A DNA stretch of 64,000 nt from NCBI GenBank assembly GCA_910575005.1, contig CAJTCL010000007.1:124001-188000 (forward strand), given 5' to 3'. This document shows, piece by piece, positions 9,149 through 18,086 of this stretch. The DNA comes from Lachnospiraceae bacterium (lineage in GTDB: Bacteria > Bacillota > Clostridia > Lachnospirales > Lachnospiraceae). The position numbers were made by a program, and so were the translations under genes. Within the stretch, counting starts at the first letter, position 1, and each line of letters opens with the position of its first letter. The notes beneath the pieces were generated by a model. It did no database searches, had not been told where the DNA came from, and saw nothing but the letters and a program-made list of their open reading frames with translations.

Positions 9149-9170
9149 TATCATCAATCATTCAGAATCA

Positions 9171-9199
9171 AAGCTGCTGCAGATTCTTTGCAGCAGCTT
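9171..9199 (+). terminator. Intrinsic terminator after the crotonase gene
   Basis: Perfect 11-bp stem AAGCTGCTGCA (9171-9181) / TGCAGCAGCTT (9189-9199), followed by an AT-rich tail, 22 nt after the stop codon. Confidence 0.8.
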
Positions 9200-9310
9200 A
9201 TTATATATTAGGAAAGTTTTTCAAACCTTCCCACTATGTATATGATAAATAATATGCGCAACCTGTGGCGGAAATGAAATATATCGCTAAAGCGCCCTGC
9301 CGCAGGCGGA

Positions 9311-9369
9311 GAATCCTGCTTTGCAGGATTCTTTGTTCTTATATAGAAAATTCTCTGGATTTTCTATAT
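9311..9369. other. Two hairpins in the proC leader
   Basis: GAATCCTGC-ttt-GCAGGATTC (9311-9331) is followed by ATATAGAAAA/TTTTCTATAT (9341-9350 and 9360-9369). The second ends about 15 nt before the proC ribosome site. The first, with its TTTG tail, may be a terminator or attenuator. The preceding bases (9260-9310) are GC-rich and partly palindromic. No known riboswitch is recognised here. Confidence 0.4.
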
Positions 9370-9397
9370 GATTATTTTTCTATGGAGGTATCAATAT

Positions 9398-10204
9398 ATG
9401 GATAAAACAATCGGATTTATCGGTGGTGGAAATATGGCAAGTGCAATGATCGGAGGCATTCTCAGCTCTGGCCTAACGAGTGAAGAACAAATTATCGCCA
9501 CTGCAAAGACAGAACAGACACTGATTTCTTTACGGGAGCATTACGGCATTACTACTACTTCAGATAATACAGAGGCTGCAAAATATGCTGACATCCTTTT
9601 TCTGGCTGTGAAACCCCATCTTTTTCCAGAGATAATTTCCCAGATCAAAAGCTGCATCCGTCCAAACACACTGATTATCTCCATTGCAGCCGGACAGACC
9701 ATTGCGGCCATTGAGTCTGCTTTCCATAAGAATATCAAGCTGATTCGAGCCATGCCAAACACTCCTGCCCTGGTGGGCGAAGGCATGAGTGCTCTGTGTG
9801 CCAACCAGAATGTATCACAGGAAGAACTTAATGAGGCGATAACTATTTTTAATAGTTTTGGCAAATGCGAGGTTGTACCAGAAAATATTATGGACACTGT
9901 AATTGGTGTATCTGGCTCTTCTCCCGCATATGTATATCTTTTTATCGAAGCGATGGCAGATGCCGCTGTTGCCGATGGAATGTCCCGGGCACAAGCCTAT
10001 AAATTTTCTGCCCAAGCTGTTCTTGGCGCTGCAAAAATGGTACTAAACACAGATTCTCATCCAGGTTCACTGAAAGATGCCGTCTGCTCTCCTGGAGGAA
10101 CTACCATAGAAGCTGTCGCTGTACTTGAACAACAGGGCTTTCGCAACGCAGTGATCTCTGCACAGCGCGCTTGTGTACAGAAAGCAAAGGATATGAAAAA
10201 CTAA
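9398..10204 (+). CDS. proC: Pyrroline-5-carboxylate reductase
   Basis: A 268-residue enzyme catalysing the last step of proline synthesis, reduction of pyrroline-5-carboxylate with NAD(P)H. The N-terminal Rossmann motif is IGFIGGGNMASAMIGG. The central RAMPNTPALVGEGMSAL and the C-terminal signature region (PGSLKDAVCSPGGTTIEAV..LE..GFR..V) are all intact, and the length is standard. I place the start at 9398 (MDKTIGFI) because TGGAGG precedes it. The gene is monocistronic here: no proA or proB lies nearby, and the next gene is 230 nt away. Confidence 0.96.
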   Translation: MDKTIGFIGGGNMASAMIGGILSSGLTSEEQIIATAKTEQTLISLREHYGITTTSDNTEAAKYADILFLAVKPHLFPEIISQIKSCIRPNTLIISIAAGQTIAAIESAFHKNIKLIRAMPNTPALVGEGMSALCANQNVSQEELNEAITIFNSFGKCEVVPENIMDTVIGVSGSSPAYVYLFIEAMADAAVADGMSRAQAYKFSAQAVLGAAKMVLNTDSHPGSLKDAVCSPGGTTIEAVAVLEQQGFRNAVISAQRACVQKAKDMKN

Positions 10205-10238
10205 TTATTTCATTTTTGCAGACTGTTCCTGCGCGCCC

Positions 10239-10301
10239 GCCTCTTCACTTCGCTGCGGTCGGCGCTGGATGTACACCGAACATTCAGCGCCCGCCAGAGG
10301 C
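10239..10301. repeat. GC-rich nested palindrome after proC
   Basis: Outer arms GCCTCT/AGAGGC (10239-10244 and 10296-10301) enclose a second stem GGCGCTGGATGT/ACATTCAGCGCC (10261-10272 and 10280-10291, one mismatch). It stands out sharply from the AT-rich flanks. The trailing GCCAGAGGCTAA also occurs near 50350, which suggests it belongs to a family of dispersed REP-like elements. It may double as the proC terminator. Confidence 0.5.
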
Positions 10302-10435
10302 TAATATCATTTAGAAGATTTTTTGTTGTTTTTTTCATTGCCATAGCAAACATTAACTACTATAATAAAATTATCTGGATGATTTCGATTACATTTATTC
10401 AGAAAATTTTACATATAGAAAGGATTTTACTTATT

Positions 10436-11746
10436 ATGTGGGCTTATGAAAGTGTTTTTTATCAAATCTACCCTCTAGGTTTTTGTGGAGCGCCCTTTGA
10501 AAACGATGGCATTCCTACAAAACGGATTTCCAAAGTAACTGATTGGATTCCACACTTGGAAAAATTAGGCGTCAATGCCATCTATTTTTCTCCATTATTT
10601 GAATCCGATACGCATGGTTATAATGCCAGGGATTACCGGAAAATTGACGTACGTCTGGGCACAAATGAGGATTTTAAAGAAGTCTGTGATGCTTTACACA
10701 AAGCAGGCATCCGCGTTGTACTCGATGGCGTGTTCAATCATGCCGGCAGAGGCTTTTTTGCCTTCCAGGATGTACTTCAAAACAGAGAGAATTCCCGTTA
10801 TCGTGATTGGTTTCACATTGATTTTCATGGAAATTCCAACTACAACGATGGTCTGTGGTACGAAGGCTGGGAGGGTAATTTTGATTTAGTAAAATTAAAT
10901 CTGCGCAATGAAGAAGTAATTCAATACCTTCTGGAAAGTGTTTCCTTCTGGGTGGATAACTGGGATATTGACGGGCTTCGTCTAGATGTTGCCTACTGTT
11001 TAGATCATGATTTTGTACGCAGACTGCGCAGTCACTGTGATAATCTCAAACAAGATTTCTTCCTGGTAGGAGAAATGCTTCATGGTGATTACAACCAGTT
11101 GATGAATGATTCCATGCTGCATTCCGCGACAAACTATGAGTGTTACAAAGGATTGCATTCCAGTTTTAATTCCATGAACATGTTTGAGATTATTCACTCT
11201 CTGCTTCGTCAATTCGGACCTGAGAACTGGACACTGTACCGCGGCAAACATCTCTTAAGCTTTGTGGACAACCATGATGTATCTCGTATTGCCTCCATCC
11301 TGGGCAATCCCAAGCATTTGCCGTTGATCTATGCCCTGAGCTTTGGTATGCCTGGTATCCCTTGCGTTTATTATGGCAGTGAATGGGGGGCAACGGGTGA
11401 CAAATCTAACGGCGATCCCTCACTGCGCCCAAGCTTTGAGGAACCGCAATGGAACGAACTGACAGATTGGATTGCTGCTCTGACCTGTGCTAAGAAATCC
11501 TCAGAGGCTTTGAATTATGGAGATTTCCGCTCTGTGGTACTGACCAACAAGCAATGTATCTTTGAACGGAAAACGGAAAATGAACGGGTTTTAGTTGCCA
11601 TCAATGCCGACAGTGAAGCATATACGGCACATTTTGATGCTGGCTGCGGCATGGCCGAAGATCTGATTTCTGGAAATAAACATGACTTTGGAGGCGGAAG
11701 TGAGCTTCCTCCTTACAGCGCATATTTCTGGAAATGTGAGAGATAA
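10436..11746 (+). CDS. GH13 alpha-amylase family glycosidase (maltodextrin-active type)
   Basis: A 436-residue glycoside hydrolase family 13 protein with no signal peptide, so it is cytoplasmic. The four conserved regions are visible: DGVFNHAG, GLRLDVAYCLD (nucleophile Asp), FLVGEMLHGDY (acid/base Glu) and SFVDNHDVSRI (stabilising Asp). The overall pattern (YQIYPLGFCGAP start, NAIYFSPLFESDTHGYNARDY) matches the cyclomaltodextrinase/neopullulanase-like group acting on short alpha-glucans. Start at 10436 (MWAYESVFY) follows GAAAGGA; the longer frame has no ribosome site. Probably it works with glycogen phosphorylase on maltodextrins, which is inference. Exact specificity cannot be read. Confidence 0.88.
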   Translation: MWAYESVFYQIYPLGFCGAPFENDGIPTKRISKVTDWIPHLEKLGVNAIYFSPLFESDTHGYNARDYRKIDVRLGTNEDFKEVCDALHKAGIRVVLDGVFNHAGRGFFAFQDVLQNRENSRYRDWFHIDFHGNSNYNDGLWYEGWEGNFDLVKLNLRNEEVIQYLLESVSFWVDNWDIDGLRLDVAYCLDHDFVRRLRSHCDNLKQDFFLVGEMLHGDYNQLMNDSMLHSATNYECYKGLHSSFNSMNMFEIIHSLLRQFGPENWTLYRGKHLLSFVDNHDVSRIASILGNPKHLPLIYALSFGMPGIPCVYYGSEWGATGDKSNGDPSLRPSFEEPQWNELTDWIAALTCAKKSSEALNYGDFRSVVLTNKQCIFERKTENERVLVAINADSEAYTAHFDAGCGMAEDLISGNKHDFGGGSELPPYSAYFWKCER

Positions 11747-11816
11747 TTTTTGGGAAAAAGTTATCATACAATAACTTATTTATCTCGTAATCAATGTACC
11801 TACAGGGCACTTAAAA

Positions 11817-11853
11817 AAATATCCTTGTGTCCTGTGGGTATACAAGGATATTT
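11817..11853. terminator. Hairpin after the GH13 gene
   Basis: Perfect 12-bp arms AAATATCCTTGT (11817-11828) and ACAAGGATATTT (11842-11853), about 70 nt downstream of the GH13 stop. It is A-rich on one side and T-rich on the other, so it can act in either direction. A partly overlapping alternative stem (ACAGGGCAC/GTGTCCTGT) is also possible. Confidence 0.55.
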
Positions 11854-11902
11854 GAGTTTACTGGAAGATAACAATTGGACAAGTCCATATCTGTTTCTAT
11901 TT

Positions 11903-11936
11903 CAAATACCCCGTCAGCTCTGCTGCGGGGTATTTG
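11903..11936. terminator. Terminator CAAATACCCC/GGGGTATTTG between convergent genes
   Basis: Arms at 11903-11912 and about 11927-11936. The right part overlaps the last codons of the minus-strand transporter gene, whose stop is at 11914. T-rich tails on both strands suggest a bidirectional terminator. Confidence 0.7.
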
Positions 11937-12402
11937 ACTGTTTCTCATTTTTATTCTTCTTATTTTTATCAAATAAATTTCCCAAATGGTTGAACCAACT
12001 TTGAGGCAACGCCAATCCAAAAATAATTCCTAGAACAATCGCACCAGCAATTTTAAAGGTATCAATGCCCTTTGCAGAACTTTGGGACAACTGGTTCATA
12101 ATCAGATAATAAGCGGTATAATAGATTCCAGAGCCAGGCACTAGACTAAAGATCCCAGCAATCAAAAACACTGTACTTGGCATTTTTCGCACTGCCGACA
12201 ACACTCGTGCCACCAAGGTCAAGACCAAAGTTGCCCATAGCGAGGAAGCCGCCGCACCAAAACCACAATTTCCACAAAACCGGTAAGCTGCCCATCCAAT
12301 GCCCCCATTCAGTGCACAGTATAAATATTCTGACTTAGGTACATGGAACAGCACTGCAAATGCCAGTGTTGAAATCATAGCTATTACAATCTGAATGATC
12401 AT
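11914..12402 (-). CDS. Threonine/serine exporter ThrE-type, small (DUF3815-like) subunit
   Basis: A 162-residue membrane protein with about four to five hydrophobic segments. It matches the C-terminal half of ThrE (LNGGIGWAAYRFC and the SLVPGSGIYYTAYYL motif). Split ThrE halves are common in Bacillota. The start ATG at 12402 overlaps the stop of the upstream half in an ATGA arrangement, which fits translational coupling of a two-subunit exporter. The last residues (NKKNKNEKQ) are hydrophilic and run into the terminator. It probably exports threonine and/or serine or small peptides. That substrate comes from the family, not from this sequence. Confidence 0.85.
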   Translation of the reverse strand: MIIQIVIAMISTLAFAVLFHVPKSEYLYCALNGGIGWAAYRFCGNCGFGAAASSLWATLVLTLVARVLSAVRKMPSTVFLIAGIFSLVPGSGIYYTAYYLIMNQLSQSSAKGIDTFKIAGAIVLGIIFGLALPQSWFNHLGNLFDKNKKNKNEKQSNTPQQS

Positions 12403-13178
12403 AACGGAAGCGTACCCCCTCCCAATAATTGAAACGTCTTGACTGCAGCACCTACTCCAATAGCAATACACATTCCTGTTAGAAGTGCATCCATCAGCCG
12501 TATACCTCCTGAGAGATAATCTCCATTAAACAAATCTCGAATCGCTGTCACCAATGCTACACCTGGCATCAGAAGAATAATTCCGCCGATAATTACACGG
12601 TCAAATTGAATCCCCAATCCCAGAATATAGAGAACCAATCCTCCGATTGTCACCAATGCACTGCCAAGAATATCCATCAAAAACTTGGATGTATGACGTT
12701 TTCCTGCTGCCAATAAAAAGGCTTGTAAAAGCATACCTAGAAAAAAAGACATCAAACTATCAATGAGATATCCTCCAAGCAGATAACAAAATCCTGCACT
12801 CCCAATTCCACAGCTCAACACCAACGCCATATTTGAGACGCTGGCAGCGTTTTTACATTTCTCCAAATGAATATATGCCTCTTTGAGGCTGTATGCACCT
12901 TGACATATTTCCCTGGAGAGCTGATTGAGCTTTGCAACCTTGCCCAGATTGACATCACCAATAGGCACATTTCGAACCATACTTCCGGCATCTTCCCGAT
13001 TCTCATGGACTGTGGCAAAAATTCCATTGGTCAGCACAAATACATTATAATCCTGCACTCCGTATGCTTCTATCACACGTTCCACAGTCTCCTGGACTCG
13101 GTAAATTTCTGCGCCACTCTTAAGCAACTCTTCCCCAATAGATACAGAAAGATTTAAGATCTCTTTACTCTGCGACAT
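12399..13178 (-). CDS. Threonine/serine exporter ThrE-type, large (DUF1212-like) subunit
   Basis: A 259-residue protein. The N-terminal cytoplasmic part has the typical EELLKSGAEIYRVQETVERV segment. The C-terminus has about five transmembrane helices with the IIGGIILLMPGVALVTAIRDL signature (PGV..T.AIRD) seen in ThrE proteins. It overlaps the preceding membrane protein gene by 14 nt and the following small subunit by 4 nt. All three are therefore expected from one mRNA together with the RelQ-type synthetase and MBL protein upstream. Confidence 0.87.
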   Translation of the reverse strand: MSQSKEILNLSVSIGEELLKSGAEIYRVQETVERVIEAYGVQDYNVFVLTNGIFATVHENREDAGSMVRNVPIGDVNLGKVAKLNQLSREICQGAYSLKEAYIHLEKCKNAASVSNMALVLSCGIGSAGFCYLLGGYLIDSLMSFFLGMLLQAFLLAAGKRHTSKFLMDILGSALVTIGGLVLYILGLGIQFDRVIIGGIILLMPGVALVTAIRDLFNGDYLSGGIRLMDALLTGMCIAIGVGAAVKTFQLLGGGTLPL

Positions 13179-14808
13179 CTCTTAATTTCTCCATGCTCCT
13201 AATAATTCCCAACATTAAAAACAAATACGGGGTCAAAAACACTGTTGGATTATTTACCATTGCCTGAGCAACATAACCACATACTACTGTCACTCCCAAT
13301 AAAAATTCTGGCTGCTTTGCATATTTTTTGAAAGATGTAACAGCCGTGCTGATTAACAATCCAAAGTAGCCAACTGTCCCCACTAGTCCCATAGTGATCA
13401 TAAACTGCAGTATTTCATTGTGAGCATCCACCAAGATTGCTCCCCCAAATGCATTTGCAACCTCTTCCCCTCCATACTGCTGAATCAACATATGATAACA
13501 GTTCACTCCATAGCCTGTCAGTTTTTGCAAAACTGGCATATCCAGCCAAGAATTTATGGTAACCTTCCAAATATAACCTCTATTACTTCCAAAAGTATCT
13601 TGTAATTTAAGACGATTTAGCCAGGAAAACACACCTTCCCAAGTCGATCTATTTAAATTTGCTGCCACCACCAATAACGTTGCCAATATTATTATTACTG
13701 CAACAAACAAAAATACACCTTTGCGCAATGCACGATAAGGCAGCTCTTTTCCTTGCTTTTCTCTATTCCAAATAAAAAAAACTCCGCCTGCACACAGTAT
13801 ACCCATGACCAGTAATACATATCCATTGAGCATTATCCTATTTTGAAACCCTTCTGCCTTAAAAAAAAGAAACATCAACCCCTGAAAATTGACTTTTGTA
13901 CCGATAAAAAATGTAAATTTCATCAAGACACTGCCAATCCAGAACAAACTGCAAAGCTCCAGAAACTTCCGCATATGAAAATGATCACACATCGCAAACC
14001 AGAGCAGTACTAAAAAAGCAATACCTATACCTAACAGCCAGCTTTGGCTCTTTGTACAATAACATGTCCAAAACCCTAGTACTAGAAATATACCAGAAGC
14101 TACTTGTAATTTTCTGTCTTTACATAGAAAATAGAGTACCATCCCAGCGGGCAGTACCATACACAGATAACTGGCACAGGCATTGACATTCCCAATCGTA
14201 CTAATAAACGAAGCATGTTGAGCTTCCATTAAATTTTCATACATTCCCAGAGGATCAATTGCCCAAAAGTTGAGAATTGCCAATAAAAATACGAGCATAT
14301 TAGCCACCAGAAACGTCCAAATCATCCACTTCCCAGGCCTTAAATACTTTGCCAACATCACATACATTGCAACACAGAGCAGCCACACCATTGCCCCCAG
14401 CTTCCGACCTTCTTTTCCCTGCCAGGATTCCAGAGGATTGACCGAAAAAACAGTGGCGATACAAATTCCTACCACAAATACCACGACAAACCAGGCAGGA
14501 ACGGAAAAACCTGACAGATATTCTCTGATCATCTGGGATATATGCCGCTTCTCTGTCTTATTATTCTGAGGTACTCTGCTGTTTACCAACATTTCCTCCT
14601 TAAAACGCTGCAGCCAATCTAAAGCTGCAAATAGAACAATAAATAAAAACAATCCAATCACACATACACGGAAAAAAGAAAGTTTTGCTGAAGATATATC
14701 AATAAAATAATTTCGATAAAACAGAGGAAAAAATCCCAGCATCAATATCACAAATAAAGCTGCAGCTCCCTCCAGAAATATATACATTACACTTTTGTTT
14801 TGTTTCAT
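13165..14808 (-). CDS. O-antigen ligase/polymerase-like (Wzy_C superfamily) polytopic membrane protein
   Basis: A 547-residue protein with about twelve hydrophobic segments. The Wzy_C hallmark lies in the second half: NRGYIWKVTINSWLDMP, a large extracytoplasmic loop, then LVDAHNEILQFMITMGLVGTVGYF. Family members join or polymerise glycans on lipid or protein carriers. In a Gram-positive host this could be a capsule/teichoic polymer ligase or an O-oligosaccharyl transferase. No other polysaccharide genes are next to it, which is unusual, since such proteins normally sit in glycan clusters. The start has AGGAGGATGAT. The end overlaps the ThrE large subunit by 14 nt. Confidence 0.8.
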   Translation of the reverse strand: MKQNKSVMYIFLEGAAALFVILMLGFFPLFYRNYFIDISSAKLSFFRVCVIGLFLFIVLFAALDWLQRFKEEMLVNSRVPQNNKTEKRHISQMIREYLSGFSVPAWFVVVFVVGICIATVFSVNPLESWQGKEGRKLGAMVWLLCVAMYVMLAKYLRPGKWMIWTFLVANMLVFLLAILNFWAIDPLGMYENLMEAQHASFISTIGNVNACASYLCMVLPAGMVLYFLCKDRKLQVASGIFLVLGFWTCYCTKSQSWLLGIGIAFLVLLWFAMCDHFHMRKFLELCSLFWIGSVLMKFTFFIGTKVNFQGLMFLFFKAEGFQNRIMLNGYVLLVMGILCAGGVFFIWNREKQGKELPYRALRKGVFLFVAVIIILATLLVVAANLNRSTWEGVFSWLNRLKLQDTFGSNRGYIWKVTINSWLDMPVLQKLTGYGVNCYHMLIQQYGGEEVANAFGGAILVDAHNEILQFMITMGLVGTVGYFGLLISTAVTSFKKYAKQPEFLLGVTVVCGYVAQAMVNNPTVFLTPYLFLMLGIIRSMEKLRDVAE

Positions 14809-14847
14809 ATCATCCTCCTGTTTAAAATATCTCTGGCGTTCTCACTA

Positions 14848-15684
14848 CTATAATTCAATCTGTTTCCCAGCCTCTGCCAAAATACAACAGGAACCCAGCG
14901 CTTCTCGTATAGCCGCAATTGCACGAATTCCTGTACAGTGCAGTGGGATGATATGATCAATTTTCATCTCCTGAAGTGCTAAAATGGTCTTCTGTACCCG
15001 TTCTATTCCACACCCCTTTAAATGCATTCCTGCCACAAGACTGTGAATATGGGCATTTGGAAAAACAGACTGCACATGGCGCAGACAATTGATCATTCCA
15101 GGATGGGCACAGCCCGCAAATACACATAATCCCGCTTCACTTTCCATCACCAAAAGCTGTTCATCTTCCATCGTATCTGCAAGCAGCTCTGGCGAAGAAC
15201 TCTGCTCAGAGTCTTTCCAAAAACCTTTGGGCAATGGTTCAAATTCTGTTATATAAGGAATTTCTGACAACAGATAGACTCCAGCACTAATTTCGTTGCA
15301 GCCTCCTTGGAGTTTATGTATTTTTGCCCATTGCGGCCAACGCTCTGTTTTTTCGAGCCCAATATAGCGCAGTTCCCCTGTCTTAAAATTTTCGGTATAC
15401 TTTTTCTCAAATGCCTTCTTCTGGATATACACTGGAACTTCTTTCTTCTGTTGTGGTAATTTTTCCATCCCACCGCAGTGGTCATAATGACCATGACTTA
15501 AAATTACACCGTCCAACTCTTGTAATGGAAGCTGTAACTTGGCAGCATTATGCAAAAACACATCCGACTGCCCTGTATCAAAGAGATAACGACTGCCCTC
15601 TGTCTCAATCAACAGAGATAATCCATGTTCCCCAAGCAATCCTCGCTTGTATACGGTATTTTCTGTTAAAATACTGATCTTCAT
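14848..15684 (-). CDS. Metallo-beta-lactamase-fold hydrolase (MptA/RFAP-synthase-like group)
   Basis: A 278-residue MBL-fold protein. The metal-binding motif is LSHGHYDHCGG (HxHxDH), with a second ligand in VFAGCAHPGMINCL and a late histidine in IIPLHCTGIRA. The pattern SILTENTV..RGLLGEHGLSLLIE and the GCAHPG motif are typical of the COG1237 group annotated as 7,8-dihydropterin-6-yl-methyl-4-(beta-D-ribofuranosyl)aminobenzene 5'-phosphate synthase-like; in Clostridia the true substrate is unknown. It starts 3 nt after the RelQ-type synthetase stop, with GGAG inside that stop region, so translation is likely coupled. Confidence 0.83.
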   Translation of the reverse strand: MKISILTENTVYKRGLLGEHGLSLLIETEGSRYLFDTGQSDVFLHNAAKLQLPLQELDGVILSHGHYDHCGGMEKLPQQKKEVPVYIQKKAFEKKYTENFKTGELRYIGLEKTERWPQWAKIHKLQGGCNEISAGVYLLSEIPYITEFEPLPKGFWKDSEQSSSPELLADTMEDEQLLVMESEAGLCVFAGCAHPGMINCLRHVQSVFPNAHIHSLVAGMHLKGCGIERVQKTILALQEMKIDHIIPLHCTGIRAIAAIREALGSCCILAEAGKQIEL

Positions 15685-15687
15685 CTT

Positions 15688-16335
15688 CTACTCCGCCTCT
15701 TGCTCTTTCTTGGCCTGCAAAATTGCATTATTCAAAGATAACATTTTGGCATCCAGTTTAGAAACAATTCCAGCACACTCCCGCAAATCCCGACTGATAT
15801 ATTCTGGGGCATCGCCCTCAAATTTGTAATAAATTTTATGCTCCAAACTGGCCCAAAAATCCATAGCAATGGTGCGAATCTGGATCTCCACTTTAGTATC
15901 AATCACCCTGTCTGTCAGAAAAATAGGCACTGTCACTAGCATGTGGTAGCTCTTATAACCGCTTTCCTTAGGCTTTTTTATATAATCCTTCACTGACACC
16001 ACAGTCAGATCATTCTGCCTCCCTATCATCTCTGCCAAACGGTATATATCTGAGGTAAAAGAACAGACAAGGCGAATCCCTGCGATATCATTCACATGGC
16101 TAACCATATTATCAATCGTGCTCTCATAATGGTTGCGTTTTAATTTCTTCACAATACTCTCTGGTGTTTTAATTCGAGATTTAATATATTCAATTGGATT
16201 ATATCTGTGTATGTGGCGAAACTCGTCATTTAATATCTCAAGTTTGGTCTCTACCTCTTTCAAGGCTGAATTGTATAAGAAGATTACTGTTTCCCAACTA
16301 GTCACACTCTCATTAAATTTATCCGCTATATCCAT
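15688..16335 (-). CDS. Small alarmone synthetase (RelQ/YjbM-type GTP pyrophosphokinase)
   Basis: A 215-residue stand-alone RelA/SpoT synthetase domain without hydrolase, TGS or ACT domains, which makes (p)ppGpp from ATP and GTP/GDP. Visible motifs are the ATP-site region IKSRIKTPESIVKKL, DIAGIRLVCSF, the GTP-site KDYIKKPKESGYKSYHMLV (G-loop with conserved Tyr), and EIQIRTIAMDFWASLEHKIYYK. Start at 16335 (MDIADKFNES) follows GAAGGTGATAAC; the longer frame to 16392 has no ribosome site. It heads an operon with the MBL, Wzy-like and ThrE genes. It may adjust ppGpp during envelope or amino-acid stress. Confidence 0.92.
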   Translation of the reverse strand: MDIADKFNESVTSWETVIFLYNSALKEVETKLEILNDEFRHIHRYNPIEYIKSRIKTPESIVKKLKRNHYESTIDNMVSHVNDIAGIRLVCSFTSDIYRLAEMIGRQNDLTVVSVKDYIKKPKESGYKSYHMLVTVPIFLTDRVIDTKVEIQIRTIAMDFWASLEHKIYYKFEGDAPEYISRDLRECAGIVSKLDAKMLSLNNAILQAKKEQEAE

Positions 16336-16461
16336 GTTATCACCTTCTTTCCGTCCTTGCATGCATATGTGTCTGCACTGCCAAACAGCCACAATCCGTG
16401 GTCCCCCACAAATCCTGGCTGCCTTGCCTTCAATATTACACAGTTCCCTCTGCTCTCTATT

Positions 16462-17748
16462 TTACTTGCCTATAAGCATCTTGTCAATCGTAACCAGCTT
16501 AACACATGTCACAAAAATTTCTGTTGCTGTCCTTAATTCTTCCAATGTCGGATAAGAAGGTGCAATACGAATGGTACTATCCTTTGGATCCTTGCCATAA
16601 GGATAAGGTGCTCCCGCTGGAGTCATGGTAACTCCTGCTTCCTTTGCTTTGGCAACAATTGCCTTGGCACAACCTTCCAAGGCCTCAAATGCCATAAAAT
16701 AACCGCCTTTTGGAGCAATCCAGGAGCCTGCTCCTCTTCCGCCCAATTCTCTTTCAAGCGTATCTAAAATCATCTCAAACTTTGGTCTTAAAATATCAGC
16801 ATGTTTTTTCATATGTTCTGTCATACCATAAATATCTTTAAAAAATCTGACATGACGCAATTGATTTACTTTATCATGACCAATTGTCTGAATTTGAAGC
16901 TGCTTTTTGATATCCACCAAGTTATTTTTGGAAGTGGCAATTGCCGCCACACCAGAACCTGGAAAACTGATCTTAGAAGTAGAACAGAATTTATATACTA
17001 AATCTGGATTTCCTACACGCTTACATTCGGCCAAAATCTCCACCAAATGATCCTGATCAAGATCATACAAGTGATGAACACCGTAGGCATTATCCCAATA
17101 AATACGAAAATCCTCTGCCGCTGGCTTAAGCCTTGCAAAACGGCGTACTGTCTCGGCCGAGTACGTGATTCCTTGAGGATTAGAATATTTGGGTACACAC
17201 CAAATTCCCTTGATGGCAGCATCCTTGCTTACCAGTTCCTCCACAATATCCATATCTGGACCAGTGGCAAGCATTGGCACATTGATCATCTCAATTCCAA
17301 AATATTCCGTAATCGCAAAATGCCTGTCATACCCTGGAACTGGACATAAAAATTTCACCTTATCCAGTTTACACCAGGGAGTGCTTCCCATTACACCGTT
17401 AGTCATAGAACGTGAAATCGTATCAAACATAACATTGAGGCTGGAATTTCCATAAATGATAATGTTATCGTGATGACATTCAATCATATCTCCCAGCAAA
17501 ATTTTTGCCTCACGAATTCCATCCAGCACACCATAATTCCGACAGTCTGTTCCATCTTCACATGCAAGATCTGTACTGCTGTTGAGCACATCCATCATTC
17601 CCATAGACAAGTTTAATTGATCTACAGAAGGCTTTCCCCTGGACATATCCAACTTCAGCCCGCTTTGGGCATATTTCTGATAAGCTGCCTTTAGCTCTGC
17701 TTTTTCTTGTAATAATTCTTCCTTGCTCATTTCTTGATATGACTGCAT
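16462..17748 (-). CDS. PLP-dependent class I aminotransferase (aspartate aminotransferase subgroup Ic-like)
   Basis: A 428-residue fold-type I aminotransferase. The Schiff-base lysine lies in CSTSKISFPGSGVA. Other landmarks are YGNSSLNVMFD near the phosphate site, GIWCVPKYSNPQG, and the PLP-anchoring WDNAYGVHHLYD. The long N-terminus with LKLDMSRGKPSVDQL is typical of the PF12897 aspartate aminotransferase group described in actinobacteria and clostridia. It transfers amino groups between aspartate and 2-oxoglutarate or a related pair. A strong AGGAGGATGAAACA site supports the start. It is separated from the RelQ-type gene by about 126 nt and may be its own unit. Confidence 0.88.
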   Translation of the reverse strand: MQSYQEMSKEELLQEKAELKAAYQKYAQSGLKLDMSRGKPSVDQLNLSMGMMDVLNSSTDLACEDGTDCRNYGVLDGIREAKILLGDMIECHHDNIIIYGNSSLNVMFDTISRSMTNGVMGSTPWCKLDKVKFLCPVPGYDRHFAITEYFGIEMINVPMLATGPDMDIVEELVSKDAAIKGIWCVPKYSNPQGITYSAETVRRFARLKPAAEDFRIYWDNAYGVHHLYDLDQDHLVEILAECKRVGNPDLVYKFCSTSKISFPGSGVAAIATSKNNLVDIKKQLQIQTIGHDKVNQLRHVRFFKDIYGMTEHMKKHADILRPKFEMILDTLERELGGRGAGSWIAPKGGYFMAFEALEGCAKAIVAKAKEAGVTMTPAGAPYPYGKDPKDSTIRIAPSYPTLEELRTATEIFVTCVKLVTIDKMLIGK

Positions 17749-18086
17749 TGTTTCATCCTCCTGTAGTCCTAATATTAACTGATAACAAACTTCCCTTATT
17801 ATGCACTATTCTGTACAAATTGTAAAGTATTTTCTTTGACAAATCTACATTTGTCTTTAACTGGCGGACTTTTTGGGCAAATTTACAATCGCTGTCTTTC
17901 TGTGAACTACCATTGTCCAATGGTAACTATTCCGAACCTATGGTAAGAGAACATCAAACCGTTCCTATTTGTTAAAAAAGCGAAAGTTCCCTTTCCATGA
18001 GAGCGAAACTGCCCTCAACCCCAGACGGAAGTCTCTTTAAAGGCGTATAAAAGCTTATTTGCAAATAGTTCTGAATAGAGTTACAT
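17749..18086. promoter_or_regulatory. Gene-free stretch with a 17908-17925 inverted repeat
   Basis: About 340 nt without an ORF. The clearest feature is TACCATTG-tc-CAATGGTA (17908-17925), a perfect 8-bp dyad with a 2-nt spacer, and a third half-site TATGGTA near 17939-17945. These could be operator sites for the aminotransferase gene, which starts 160 nt further on the minus strand. The remainder (17950-18086) shows nothing I recognise. Confidence 0.35.

Noticed and set aside
8507-9157. Minus-strand frame of 216 codons
   Set aside because: Antisense of the crotonase gene, with no ribosome site.
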